DNA of 64,000 nt from Corynebacterium variabile. Lineage in GTDB: Bacteria; Actinomycetota; Actinomycetes; Mycobacteriales; Mycobacteriaceae. The notes below the pieces were generated by a model. That model had not been told where the DNA came from. It did no database searches and worked only from the letters and a program-made list of their open reading frames with translations. The position numbers and the translations under genes are program-made. Position 1 is the stretch's first letter. Each line of letters opens with the position of its first letter. The stretch covers positions 1-64,000 of the forward strand of contig NZ_BJNT01000012.1 of the NCBI RefSeq assembly GCF_006539825.1. Reading direction: 5' to 3'. Of this stretch, positions 52,834 through 61,763 are shown piece by piece.

Positions 52834-54594
52834 ATGACACACCCGGATGTAAACAACGACGCGCTCCGCCGCCGCTACGACAGGCTGCGTGAAGTCCACG
52901 AAGCGACCGGCAGTCTCATCACCCTGCGAAACGTCGACGGAGTGCTCAAGGAGATCACACAGCGTGCGCGCCATCTCCTCCGCTGTGACAGCGTCTACCT
53001 GGACCTTCCCACGTCAGATGACCCGACTGTCTTCGCCGTCCGTACCTGGTCGGGTGACCTGACGCCAGCATCAAGGGGCACGTCGGTGTCCCGGGGAAAC
53101 GGCGTAGGCGGAATTGTCCTGGAGACCGGTGAGCCTTTCCAGGTCGAGAACTACCTGAGCAATGAGGATATTCGCCACGAGGCCGCCCACGACGACATGC
53201 TCGCCGGCAACGACATCGCCACACTGCTGGCGGTGCCTCTGGTCTTCGGAGGGGAGATCACCGGACTGCTGTTCGCTGCACGGCGCAGGCCCCAACGCTT
53301 TGACGAGGACGACATTCTTATTCTGACTGCACTGGCCACCCACGCGGCCATAGCGGTACGCAACGCCCAGATCGATGAGGAGAAGGAAGCCGCACTCGCG
53401 CGACTCTCCGACGCCGTGACGGAGAGTGAGCGCCGGAGAGATGTCCTCACCCGCAGTGCCCTCGTGCACGGCACCCTCAGCGATCTGGTTATCCAGGGAG
53501 CGACCGTCCGTGAGATCCTTGAGGCCATCCATTCCACTCTCGATATCCCGGTCGCCTTCCTCGACCGGTCCGTACCGCATCGACCCCGTCACCTCTCCGT
53601 AGGAGGTCTGGTGGTCTCTCCGGAGGTCGCGGGCCGCATCATTGATTCAGCGGAACCGTCACCACGGATGCGTTCTGTGAGGACAGATGACGGACAGTGG
53701 ATGGTCGTGGACGCGGTGACCGGCGAGGGGGTACTGGGAACCTTGGTCACCCCAGAGAACCCGAGAGTCGACTCGGATCTGGGGCGTGTACTGGAAAGAG
53801 CGGTACAGTCACTGTCCCTGTGCCAGCTCGCAACCCGTGCACTCGCCGCCGCCGACCGACGGTCCGCGACGGAACTGGTGACCAAGCTTCTGATGTCTCC
53901 ACCCCAGTTGACGGAGCAGCTGCGCCGACGGGCCTCACGGCACGGCATCGATGACCGAGGGGCGGTCCCCCTTGTCAGTGACATCAACACCCCGTCCGCG
54001 CTACAGGTCGCCGCCGACTGGACAGAGCGGTCCGGCGGGCTGTTCGCCTCCGTGGATGACCGGCTGGTCATCCTTATCACACCGGAAACGACGGATCTCG
54101 ACATACGCCAGCTGACCGAGAGGCTGCTCCGGCAGGCAGACGGCAACCGTCCAGGCAACGTGATTGTCGGTGGTCATGTTGGGCGTATCGAGCACACGTC
54201 GGGCGAGTACATGGCCGCGTGCAGGGCCCTGAACTTCGCCGAGGCACTGGGGGTGCGAGACTCGGTACATTCTGTCGAGGAATGGAGCATATTCTCCACC
54301 ATGTTCCACGAGCCCGACAGCGCTGCACTCGATCGCTTCATCCAGGAGAACATCGGCCCGGTCCTCACCTACGATGCCAGGCATCAGTCCTCCCTCGCCG
54401 AGACCGCGAAGACACTCCTGGAAAACAATCTCAGCCCGAAGACGGTTGCCGTCCACCTCGGTGTTCATCCCAACACGGTCAATCAACGGGCGGCACGCCT
54501 GGACCGGCTTCTCGGAGAAACCTGGCGCCGACATCCCCGTGCTTTCGTGGTTCTCGCAGCACTCACGCTGGACGCCCTCCGGGCCACGGTGTGA
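52834..54594 (+). CDS. GAF-domain PucR/CdaR-type transcriptional regulator
   Basis: 586 residues. The GAF domain (residues about 35-185, GNGVGGIVLETGEPFQVENYL, LLAVPLVFGGEITGLLFAARR) is followed by a short coiled stretch rich in Glu and Arg (EKEAALARLSDAVTESERRRD), a sugar-diacid-regulator-like middle, and a C-terminal helix-turn-helix (LSPKTVAVHLGVHPNTVNQRAARL). It is divergent from mvaA with 141 bases between, so it most likely senses mevalonate or a CoA intermediate and activates the operon. It has the same build as the regulator at 19414-21075. Confidence 0.87.
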   Translation: MTHPDVNNDALRRRYDRLREVHEATGSLITLRNVDGVLKEITQRARHLLRCDSVYLDLPTSDDPTVFAVRTWSGDLTPASRGTSVSRGNGVGGIVLETGEPFQVENYLSNEDIRHEAAHDDMLAGNDIATLLAVPLVFGGEITGLLFAARRRPQRFDEDDILILTALATHAAIAVRNAQIDEEKEAALARLSDAVTESERRRDVLTRSALVHGTLSDLVIQGATVREILEAIHSTLDIPVAFLDRSVPHRPRHLSVGGLVVSPEVAGRIIDSAEPSPRMRSVRTDDGQWMVVDAVTGEGVLGTLVTPENPRVDSDLGRVLERAVQSLSLCQLATRALAAADRRSATELVTKLLMSPPQLTEQLRRRASRHGIDDRGAVPLVSDINTPSALQVAADWTERSGGLFASVDDRLVILITPETTDLDIRQLTERLLRQADGNRPGNVIVGGHVGRIEHTSGEYMAACRALNFAEALGVRDSVHSVEEWSIFSTMFHEPDSAALDRFIQENIGPVLTYDARHQSSLAETAKTLLENNLSPKTVAVHLGVHPNTVNQRAARLDRLLGETWRRHPRAFVVLAALTLDALRATV

Positions 54595-54880
54595 CGTCAC
54601 CGCCTATGTAGGATCGTCCGTCGTCTTTCCCGCGCTGTCCGGCCCGTCGGACCGCGTCTTTCAGGCCTGTGAACGTAACCTTCTTCGGGGAAACAGTCGC
54701 TTTCGTGGATGACAACGTCATCGTCAGAGCCGTGTTCATCCGTGACATCTGCGCTACGTCGGAGTCCCACTGTGCTATGTCCAGGGGATCTGCAGTCTTC
54801 GGGTCCACGGCGGCGAGAACACAGAACACATAGGCATCCGGATGCCGCGCCCGGTCAGTCGCCCACAGCCCCGTCATCAC
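54563..54880 (-). pseudogene. C-terminal half of the PD-(D/E)XK nuclease-like gene
   Basis: The segment ATDRARHPDAYVFCVLAAVD, then PKTADPLDIAQW and later VTFTGLKDAVRRAG, matches the C-terminal part of the same uncharacterised family as the fragment at 46096-46509. The similarity begins just where that fragment ends (RVRQ versus RARH). No convincing start exists for it alone, although the frame is open upstream to about 54990. Its 3' end overlaps the end of the GAF regulator gene on the other strand. Confidence 0.6.
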
Positions 54881-54982
54881 ACCGAACGCATCCTGGATCT
54901 CCCGGTGATCAGGGTCAGACGCCTGCCCTCCAGTCGTCGGGAGCGGAGCGGTGGCCTCTTGCGACGACTGTCGATGAAGCCA

Positions 54983-55630
54983 TCACACACCCACTTCGTC
55001 GACCACCGAGAATTCCGGCCCCGTCCTGGCCCGGAGTTCCTCGATGTCCACACCCGGCGCGAGTTCAGTGAGCACCAGACCGTCACCGGTCACGTCGAAA
55101 CAGGCGAGGTCGGTGATGATCCGATCGACCACTCCGACACCGGTCAGCGGCAACGAGCACCGGGACAGGATCTTCGGCGAGCCGTCACGGGCCACGTGGT
55201 TCATCAGCACGATGACACGGTCTGCTCCGTGCACCAGATCCATGGCACCGCCCATGCCCTTGACCATTTTGCCGGGCACCATCCAGTTCGCGAGGTCACC
55301 GGTCTCGGAGACCTCCATGCCGCCGAGGACGGCGACATCCAGGTGAGACCCACGGATCATCCCGAAGCTGAGGGAGGAATCGAAGAATGAGGCACCAGGG
55401 TTCACCGTCACCGTTTCTTTTCCGGCGTTGATGAGGTCGGCGTCCAGCTGCTCCTCGGTGGGGTACGGGCCGGTGCCGAGAATGCCGTTCTCACTGTGGA
55501 GGACGACGTGCACGCCGTCCGGCAGGTGCCCGGGGATCAGGGTCGGCAGCCCGATCCCCAGGTTCACGTACTGTCCGTCCCGCAGCTCCAGGGCCGCCCG
55601 GGCCGCCATCTGGTCTTTCGTCCAGCTCAT
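54983..55630 (-). CDS. scoB: 3-oxoacid CoA-transferase subunit B
   Basis: 215-residue beta subunit. The catalytic glutamate is in [39 protein letters not shown] and [14 protein letters not shown] are family blocks. It transfers CoA from succinyl- or acetyl-CoA onto acetoacetate or a similar 3-oxo acid. It is the last gene of the CitMHS/AtuA operon, coupled to subunit A by a four-base overlap. Confidence 0.92.
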   Translation of the reverse strand: MSWTKDQMAARAALELRDGQYVNLGIGLPTLIPGHLPDGVHVVLHSENGILGTGPYPTEEQLDADLINAGKETVTVNPGASFFDSSLSFGMIRGSHLDVAVLGGMEVSETGDLANWMVPGKMVKGMGGAMDLVHGADRVIVLMNHVARDGSPKILSRCSLPLTGVGVVDRIITDLACFDVTGDGLVLTELAPGVDIEELRARTGPEFSVVDEVGV

Positions 55631-56427
55631 CGCTGTGCCTCCCTGTCTTCCCTGTGGTTCATACCGTCACTGTGTTCCCGGACAGTGCGCTTCTCGATCC
55701 GCTTGGCCTGTGGTCCGGTCTCCACGATCCTCTGCACGAAGATCCCCGGCAGGTGTACCTGCCCCGGATCGATCTCACCGGGTTCCACCAGTCGTTCGAC
55801 CTCGGCGATCGTGACTGTCCCTGCCATCGCACACAGCGGATTGAAGTTCATCGCCGACCTGTTGAACACGAGGTTTCCCTCTGTGTCCCCGAGTTCCGCG
55901 TGGACCAGTGCCACGTCGGCGGGCAGGGCCTCCTCCAGGACGTAGTGACGTCCACCGAACTCGCGGGTCTCCTTGGGCGGAGACGCCACCTCGACGGAAC
56001 CGTCCGCACGGTAGCGCCACGGAAGTCCGCCTTCGGCGATCGGTGTGCCGACGCCGGCCGGGGTGTAGAACGCGGGTACGCCGACACCCGCCGCCCGGAG
56101 CTTCTCAGCGAGCGTGCCCTGCGGGGTCAGTTCGACCTCAAGTTCACCGGCGAGGTACTGCCGCGCGAATTCCCTGTTCTCACCGACGTAGGACGCGACG
56201 ACCCGACGGATCTGGTGTCCGGCGAGCAACAGGCCCAGACCCCAGTCGTCCACGCCGCAGTTGTTGGAGTAGACCTCCAGATCCCGGACACCGGAATCGA
56301 CCAGTGCGGCGATGAGCCGGTCCGGGATGCCGTTGAGGCCGAAGCCTCCGACGGCCAGCCGGGCGCCGTCGGTCACGTCCGCTACCGCGGCCGCTGCGCT
56401 CGGGATGACTTTTCCTGTGGTACTCAA
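55627..56427 (-). CDS. scoA: 3-oxoacid CoA-transferase subunit A
   Basis: 266-residue alpha subunit with the glycine-rich CoA-binding segment [19 protein letters not shown] and [33 protein letters not shown] and [13 protein letters not shown]. It works with ScoB. Start and stop overlap both neighbours by four bases, so the two AtuA-type genes and the transferase are translated as one unit. Confidence 0.92.
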   Translation of the reverse strand: MSTTGKVIPSAAAAVADVTDGARLAVGGFGLNGIPDRLIAALVDSGVRDLEVYSNNCGVDDWGLGLLLAGHQIRRVVASYVGENREFARQYLAGELEVELTPQGTLAEKLRAAGVGVPAFYTPAGVGTPIAEGGLPWRYRADGSVEVASPPKETREFGGRHYVLEEALPADVALVHAELGDTEGNLVFNRSAMNFNPLCAMAGTVTIAEVERLVEPGEIDPGQVHLPGIFVQRIVETGPQAKRIEKRTVREHSDGMNHREDREAQR

Positions 56428-56765
56428 GACAGTTCTCCGTTCTCGTCGTCACTCGCCGTGCCGTCCAGCGGCAGGGTGAGCATGTGGTAGCTGAGGGTCT
56501 TCCCGTGTCCGTCGAGAACGGGGGAACCGGTCACTCCCCCGCCGAGCAGGCCGCGCAGTTCCACCACGAAAGCCTCGGCGGCGGGGACCTCGCGCAGGGT
56601 CACGGTTTCCGTCGCGCACCGGAAGTGCTCGGAAATGGAGACTGTCGTCAGCTCCCCGCGCAGGTACTCGAAGTCAGCCGACGAGCGTGGGAGGACAGCC
56701 ACGATGAGGGTGTCCCCCTTGTCCCCGGTCCGCGCGTCCGCGTAGTCATCCAGGATTGTCATCAC
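56424..56765 (-). CDS. AtuA partner domain protein (free-standing)
   Basis: 113 residues. DYADARTGDKGDTLIVAVLP corresponds to the ARSGDKGGNS region that forms the C-terminal domain of the fused protein at 47809-49602; YLRGELTTVSISEHF and the internal strands also line up. The protein therefore supplies as a separate gene what the other operon has fused. It overlaps the AtuA core gene by four bases. The function is unknown. Confidence 0.8.
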   Translation of the reverse strand: MMTILDDYADARTGDKGDTLIVAVLPRSSADFEYLRGELTTVSISEHFRCATETVTLREVPAAEAFVVELRGLLGGGVTGSPVLDGHGKTLSYHMLTLPLDGTASDDENGELS

Positions 56766-58138
56766 AGTGCTCCGTCCGTGTCGTTGTTCAAGGTCATGGA
56801 ACCGATGGTCGTCACGGTCGGCGTGACGAGGTCTCGGGGCAGCAGGGTCGAACGGATCGCCAGCATTTCACTGCGTCCCTTGCGCGCGCCACCACCGGCA
56901 GCCGGACCAGCGCAGTAGAGGGCCTCCATCTCCCAGCCGATGGCCTCGGCCTGGGTCTCGGTCGGCACCCGGCCGGCCACCCGGAGACGGACCTCCGGTG
57001 GGTCGGCAGGCATGGGCGTCATGTCCCGGAATGCGGCACCGGCGCCGATGAACTCCACGCTGAGCGCGGACGGATCCACACCGTGGACGCGGGCCAGGCG
57101 GTCAGAGACGATCGACCACGCCAGTTCTGCGCGCTGCCGGGCGCGTGGACCGGCATAGGTGATCTGTCCCTCCCCCAGCCAACCGCCGCGGAATCCGAGG
57201 GTGACCTTCAGGGTGCCGGTCCGGGGATGTCCGGTGGCGCCGGACACGCGGACAGCGTCCGGCCCCACGGTCTCCAACCGGATACCGGAGAAGTCCGCCA
57301 CCACGTCAGGGGTGAGGTAGGCCGACGGGTCAGCAACCTCGTACAGCAGCTGTTCACGCACGGTCTGCCGCGTAAGCGTTCCGCCGGTGTCCGCGAGCTT
57401 GCCGAGGACCGCGGTACCGTCCTCACCGATGTCGGCGAAGGGGAAGCCGAGATCCGCCATGCCGTCCACCGGCTTGGTCACGGGATCGGCGAAGTACCCC
57501 CCGGTGACCTGACCGGCGCACTCCAGCAGATGCCCGATGAGGGTTCCCGCGCCCAGCCGGTCCCAGTCGTCCAGGGCCCACCCGAATTCGTGCACCATCG
57601 GGGTGAGGAAGAGAGAGGGATCGGCGAGGCGTCCGGTGACGATGACGTCCGCGCCCACGGCGAAGGCGGGGAGCGCCTGCTCCACCCCCAGGTAGGCGTG
57701 GGCGGACACGAGTCCGTCGTTGTCCGCCGACAGCGGGCGTCCGGTCTCCCAGATCTGCGGGTCGGTGCCGGTGACCTGGGTGAGGACGCCGTCTCCGGTG
57801 AGCACGGCGACCGTCACCTCCCGGTCGGGGACGACCTCGGCGGCGATCCGGGCGATGAGGCGGCCTGCGGCCTCCGGGTTCGCGGCGCCGGAGTTGGTGA
57901 CGACCGTCGTGCCCTGTGCCGCGGTGTACGGCAGGACGGCTCGCATTCGTGTCTCCAGGAGTGGGTCGTAGCCGGTGGTGGCGTCCTTGAGTCGCCGGAG
58001 CTGGCCGGCGGCGACGGTACGTTCGCCAAGGCACTCGAAGACGAGGTAGTCGAGGCGGGCGTCCTTCGCCAGTTTTACGGCGGGGTCGAGGCGGTCACCG
58101 GCGAAACCCGCGCCGGAACCGATACGGATTGTTCTCAT
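56762..58138 (-). CDS. AtuA-family core protein (DUF1446)
   Basis: 458-residue homologue of the AtuA core. RIGSGAGFAGDRLDPAVKLA, VVTNSGAANPEAAGRLIARI, VIVTGRLADPSLFLTPMVHEFGW and LLECAGQVTGGYFADP match the corresponding blocks of the fused protein. It lacks the C-terminal domain, which is encoded by the next gene. The cluster with a CoA-transferase and a carboxylate transporter suggests action on a CoA ester of a branched hydroxy- or keto-acid (inference). Confidence 0.88.
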   Translation of the reverse strand: MRTIRIGSGAGFAGDRLDPAVKLAKDARLDYLVFECLGERTVAAGQLRRLKDATTGYDPLLETRMRAVLPYTAAQGTTVVTNSGAANPEAAGRLIARIAAEVVPDREVTVAVLTGDGVLTQVTGTDPQIWETGRPLSADNDGLVSAHAYLGVEQALPAFAVGADVIVTGRLADPSLFLTPMVHEFGWALDDWDRLGAGTLIGHLLECAGQVTGGYFADPVTKPVDGMADLGFPFADIGEDGTAVLGKLADTGGTLTRQTVREQLLYEVADPSAYLTPDVVADFSGIRLETVGPDAVRVSGATGHPRTGTLKVTLGFRGGWLGEGQITYAGPRARQRAELAWSIVSDRLARVHGVDPSALSVEFIGAGAAFRDMTPMPADPPEVRLRVAGRVPTETQAEAIGWEMEALYCAGPAAGGGARKGRSEMLAIRSTLLPRDLVTPTVTTIGSMTLNNDTDGAL

Positions 58139-58147
58139 GATTACTCC

Positions 58148-59512
58148 TTAGACGGCGAGCGCGCCTGTGACCAGCGCGGCGACGGTCATGACAATGGTGG
58201 TTCCCCAGGCCCAGAGGAAGGTGAACTTCTGGTGCTTGCCCAGTTCGACCTTTGCCATGCCGATGAGGATGAAGGTGGAGGCGGTCAGCGGGCTCAGTGG
58301 GAAGCCGGTGGTCATCTGCCCTGCGATCGCACCACGGGCCACCATGGCAGGATCCACACCCATGGCAGAGGCGGTCTCGGAGAAGACAGGGAGGACACCG
58401 AAGTAGAAGGCGTCCGGCGTGAAGACGAGGCTCAGCGGCATCGACACCACCGAAACGATGACAGGGAGGAAACTGCCCATGCTGTCCGGGATGACGTCCG
58501 CGAGAGTCTTGGCCATCTCCTGGATCATTCCGGTCTTGCCCAGAATGCCGGTGAACACGCCCGCGGCGAACACCATGGAGGTGACAAGGACAACGTTCGC
58601 ACCGTGGTCCTTGAACAGCTGCTGCTGATCCGACCACTGTGGGAGGTTCACGCACAGGGCGATGACGAAGGCGACGATGAAGCAGACTTCCATCGGGACG
58701 CTGTGGGTCAGCAGCACGACGATCAGCGCGACCGTGAGCACCAGGTTGAACACCATGCGCCAGAGGGGGACGTGCTGGTCGCGGGAGGCGTGGGATGTGT
58801 CGGTGTGGTCGGTGTGGTCGGTGAGGCCGCCCTCGGCCACCGTCCCGTTCCCCGCCGCCTCCACATCGTCAGATGACAGGATGCCGTCCACGCTGAGTGT
58901 CCCGAGCCGTCGCCGTTCCATCCGACCCAGGATGTAGCTTGCGACGAGCACCCACACCCCGCCCGCGATCATGGGGATGATCATCGGGGTGAAAACTTCT
59001 GAGGAGGGCAGATTGAGGGCCGCCATCGCGCGCAGGGTGGGACCGCCCCACGGGAGCATGTTCATCAGACCCGCGCCGAGGGCGACGATGGCGGTCAGGG
59101 TGATCGGACGCATGCCGATCCTCTGGTAGATCGGGAGGAAAGCGGACAGGGTGATGAGGAATGTCGCGGCCCCGTCACCGTCGAGGTGGACACACATCGT
59201 CACGACGGCTGTACCCATCGCGATCTTCACCGGATCGCCCTTGGCCCAGCGGATAATGACCCTGATCAACGGATCAAACAGGCCGGACTCCATCATCAGA
59301 CTGAAGTAGAGAACGGCGAAGGTCATCATCACGGCGACAGGGGCGACCTGAAGCAGACCGTCACCGATATTGTCGCCGAGGTCTCCGCCCTTGCCGGCGA
59401 TGACAGCGAAGACGATGGGGACAAGGACCAGGCCGACGAGGACCGACGTCCGCGTGAACAGCGTGAGTGCGAGAAACACCCCTACTGTGAGAAAGCCGAA
59501 CAACGCAAGCAT
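58148..59512 (-). CDS. CitMHS-family carboxylate transporter
   Basis: 454-residue inner-membrane protein with about 12 helices. CVHLDGDGAATFLITLSAFLP and MTTGFPLSPLTASTFILIGMA are typical of the CitMHS/ion-transporter group for (metal-)citrate and related acids. A cytoplasmic loop near residue 240 contains an odd repetitive LTDHTDHTDTSH stretch. The ATG at 59512 starts the first helix. It is the first gene of the operon with the split AtuA genes and CoA-transferase, so it probably imports the acid they degrade. Confidence 0.85.
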   Translation of the reverse strand: MLALFGFLTVGVFLALTLFTRTSVLVGLVLVPIVFAVIAGKGGDLGDNIGDGLLQVAPVAVMMTFAVLYFSLMMESGLFDPLIRVIIRWAKGDPVKIAMGTAVVTMCVHLDGDGAATFLITLSAFLPIYQRIGMRPITLTAIVALGAGLMNMLPWGGPTLRAMAALNLPSSEVFTPMIIPMIAGGVWVLVASYILGRMERRRLGTLSVDGILSSDDVEAAGNGTVAEGGLTDHTDHTDTSHASRDQHVPLWRMVFNLVLTVALIVVLLTHSVPMEVCFIVAFVIALCVNLPQWSDQQQLFKDHGANVVLVTSMVFAAGVFTGILGKTGMIQEMAKTLADVIPDSMGSFLPVIVSVVSMPLSLVFTPDAFYFGVLPVFSETASAMGVDPAMVARGAIAGQMTTGFPLSPLTASTFILIGMAKVELGKHQKFTFLWAWGTTIVMTVAALVTGALAV

Positions 59513-59655
59513 CGCGGTGGCTCTCCTCTCATGGATACTGCGGCAGCCGCGATGCACCGTGATGTGGCGCCCGTGACGTACCGCGTGGACATCGTCGAGT
59601 ATGAGCCAGGCCACTTAGTTGTGTCCAACAACAATATCGCATAGATTAATGCTCC

Positions 59656-60639
59656 ATGCGCATGAAAGACATCACCGTGGAACACATGCGAACCGTCATC
59701 TGTATCGCTGACCAGGGAGGATTCACTGCAGCAGCCGATGTTCTCGGGCAGTCCCAGTCCTCCTTGAGCAGAGTCGTCGCGATGGTGGAGAAGTCCGCTG
59801 GCGCGCGACTCTTCGACAGGACCACCCGGAGTGTCACCCTGACAGAGCTCGGGGCAGAGTTCGTCCACACCGCACGTCACATCGTGGAGACCTACGACCG
59901 GTCCATCAACCATTTCGTCAGCTATCTCAGCGGCCCCAACGGAAAACTGAGAATCGCAACCTTGCCGTCCCTCGCAGCCACACTGCTGCCACCGTTCATC
60001 CACCGGTTTCACCACGCGTTCCCCCACGCCACCGTTGACCTCCTGGACCTCAAGGCCGCGGACATCATCGACCTCTGCCGGGATGGCACGGTGGATCTCG
60101 CGGTGACCGCCGAGGATGCCGAACTGTTCAACACTCTCCCGGGCAGCTTTCACTTCACCCCCGTCGCGAGCGAAGGCTTCGCCTGCATTCTCCCCTCCGA
60201 GCATGAGCTTGCCCGGCAGGAGACGGTGGCGTGGACCGATCTCGCGGGGCAGTCCTTCATCTCCTTCACCGGAACAAGTTCCGTGCGGCGGATTACGGAC
60301 CGGGTGCTCAGCGCCGCGGGCATCGTGCCTGCGCAGACGGTCTCCGCCGGGACGATCTCCGCGGTCGCCGGCCTGTGCGCGGCAGGGCTCGGAATCTCGG
60401 CTGTGCCCGGGTTCGTGATCCCCATGACCCGGGTGGCGGGGGTCACCATCCGACCACTGGCACCCCTGGCGGGGGCGGGCACGGTGACCCGGCGGGTCGG
60501 CATCCTGCAGGACGCCTCCCGGCCGCGCACCCCCGCAGTCGACGAGTTCGTCTCGCTGCTCAAGACCTTTGACGGGGACGCTGGCAGCCTTCCCGAATTC
60601 ACCAGGTGGAGTGCGGGACAGGCGTGCAATTCACGTTGA
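59656..60639 (+). CDS. LysR family transcriptional regulator
   Basis: 327 residues. The N-terminal winged helix-turn-helix is HMRTVICIADQGGFTAAADVLGQSQSSLSRVVAMVE and the C-terminal effector-binding domain begins NGKLRIATLPSLAATLLPPFI. It is divergent from the CitMHS operon with 143 bases between; an AT-rich TTGTGTCCAACAA stretch (59618-59631 region) in that gap could hold its site. It most likely activates the AtuA/CoA-transferase operon in response to the substrate. Confidence 0.9.
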   Translation: MRMKDITVEHMRTVICIADQGGFTAAADVLGQSQSSLSRVVAMVEKSAGARLFDRTTRSVTLTELGAEFVHTARHIVETYDRSINHFVSYLSGPNGKLRIATLPSLAATLLPPFIHRFHHAFPHATVDLLDLKAADIIDLCRDGTVDLAVTAEDAELFNTLPGSFHFTPVASEGFACILPSEHELARQETVAWTDLAGQSFISFTGTSSVRRITDRVLSAAGIVPAQTVSAGTISAVAGLCAAGLGISAVPGFVIPMTRVAGVTIRPLAPLAGAGTVTRRVGILQDASRPRTPAVDEFVSLLKTFDGDAGSLPEFTRWSAGQACNSR

Positions 60640-60761
60640 ACACCCATGGGCAATAGAGATGTATGTCCGCACCTTCAGCCGACAACACAACGTTTCCCCT
60701 GCTTAACCATTGCTTATCCCTCCGGATCTTCAGCACAATCCCTCCTCATGACCACCCTGTT

Positions 60762-60779
60762 CTGTGACTCGAGACACAG
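60762..60779. promoter_or_regulatory. 18-base palindrome upstream of the lactonase operon
   Basis: CTGTGACTCGAGACACAG is self-complementary except for one symmetrical pair. It lies 76 bases before the strong AGGAGGAG ribosome binding site of the lactonase gene, in a 215-base intergenic region with no coding sequence. It is a good operator candidate, but the regulator is unknown. Confidence 0.45.
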
Positions 60780-60854
60780 CAGTGCGGGCTGACGGCTCCG
60801 CATCACGGGTAGTCGTCCACCAACTTGTCCACACCCATGAGGAGGAGTCACCGC

Positions 60855-61754
60855 ATGACTTCACTGTCAGATCCACACATCAATGTCCTGCTGGACATCA
60901 AGACCACGCTGGGAGAGGGCCCGCTCTGGGACGCCGACTCTGAACGCCTCCACTGGGTGGACAGCGCCGACGGCCGGATCTTCCGGTCCACCGCCGACGG
61001 ACGGGAGCTTCGTGCCTGGGAAGTCGGCGAGCCGATCGGATCCATCGCGCTCAGCGAGGACGGCACCGCTTTCCTGGCCGCGCTCAAGTCCGGCCTCTAC
61101 TGGGTTGACCAGGCAACCGGGGAGAAGACGCTCATCACCGACCCGGAGGAGAACGACCGGACCCGACTCAACGACGGGAAGACCGACCGACAGGGACGCT
61201 TCATCGTCGGTTCCATGGACACCCTCGAGGAAGACCCGCTCGGGCGGCTCTACTCCTACTCTCCCGACGGCGGTCTCCGCGTCCTCGATGAAGGCATCAT
61301 CTGCTCCAACGGCCCGTGTTTCAGCCCCGACGGGAGAATCCTCTACTTCAGTGACACCTGGACCGGCGACATCTGGAGCTACGACTACGACCCCGATACC
61401 GGGGACGCCACCAACCGCAGGGTCTTCGCCGGTGTCGACACCTCCCGGGGCGGAGCCGCCGACGGAGCGACCGTGGACTCCGAGGGCTACCTCTGGCAGG
61501 CACTGGTCTACAGCGGAGTCATCGTCCGTTACGCCCCGGACGGCACCGTCGACCGCACCATCGAAATGCCGGTCCTCAAGTGCACCAGCATGAACTTCGG
61601 CAGCCCTGACCTCGACACCCTCTATGTGACGTCGATGGCGAGGCCCCCACTTCCCCGATTCCCTGACGACGGACAACAGCGCGGTTCCCTGTTCGCAATC
61701 ACCGGTCTCGGTGTCACAGGGGTCCCCGAACATCGTTTCGCTGGAAACGCTTAG
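60855..61754 (+). CDS. SMP-30/gluconolactonase family lactonase
   Basis: 299-residue six-bladed propeller lactonase. LGEGPLWDADSERLHWVD supplies the metal-binding glutamate. LNDGKTDRQGRFIVGSMD has the conserved asparagine and aspartate, and ICSNGPCFSPDGRILYFSDT the second asparagine and catalytic aspartate. It hydrolyses sugar-acid or other lactones. AGGAGGAG lies seven bases before the ATG. It is co-transcribed with an MFS transporter, suggesting uptake and ring opening of a lactone. Confidence 0.9.
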   Translation: MTSLSDPHINVLLDIKTTLGEGPLWDADSERLHWVDSADGRIFRSTADGRELRAWEVGEPIGSIALSEDGTAFLAALKSGLYWVDQATGEKTLITDPEENDRTRLNDGKTDRQGRFIVGSMDTLEEDPLGRLYSYSPDGGLRVLDEGIICSNGPCFSPDGRILYFSDTWTGDIWSYDYDPDTGDATNRRVFAGVDTSRGGAADGATVDSEGYLWQALVYSGVIVRYAPDGTVDRTIEMPVLKCTSMNFGSPDLDTLYVTSMARPPLPRFPDDGQQRGSLFAITGLGVTGVPEHRFAGNA

Positions 61755-61763
61755 GAGGCCACC

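Larger units (their letters stand above)
46096..54880. other. Candidate inserted/permuted block carrying the mvaA operon
   Basis: The interval starts with the N-terminal and ends with the C-terminal half of one minus-strand gene, in the order that would rebuild the whole gene if the two ends were joined. It contains exactly the five-gene mvaA operon and its divergent regulator. A shared CGGG-nn-CGGCA stretch is visible at both break points on the minus strand. No integrase or transposase is present, so the mechanism is inference. Confidence 0.4.
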
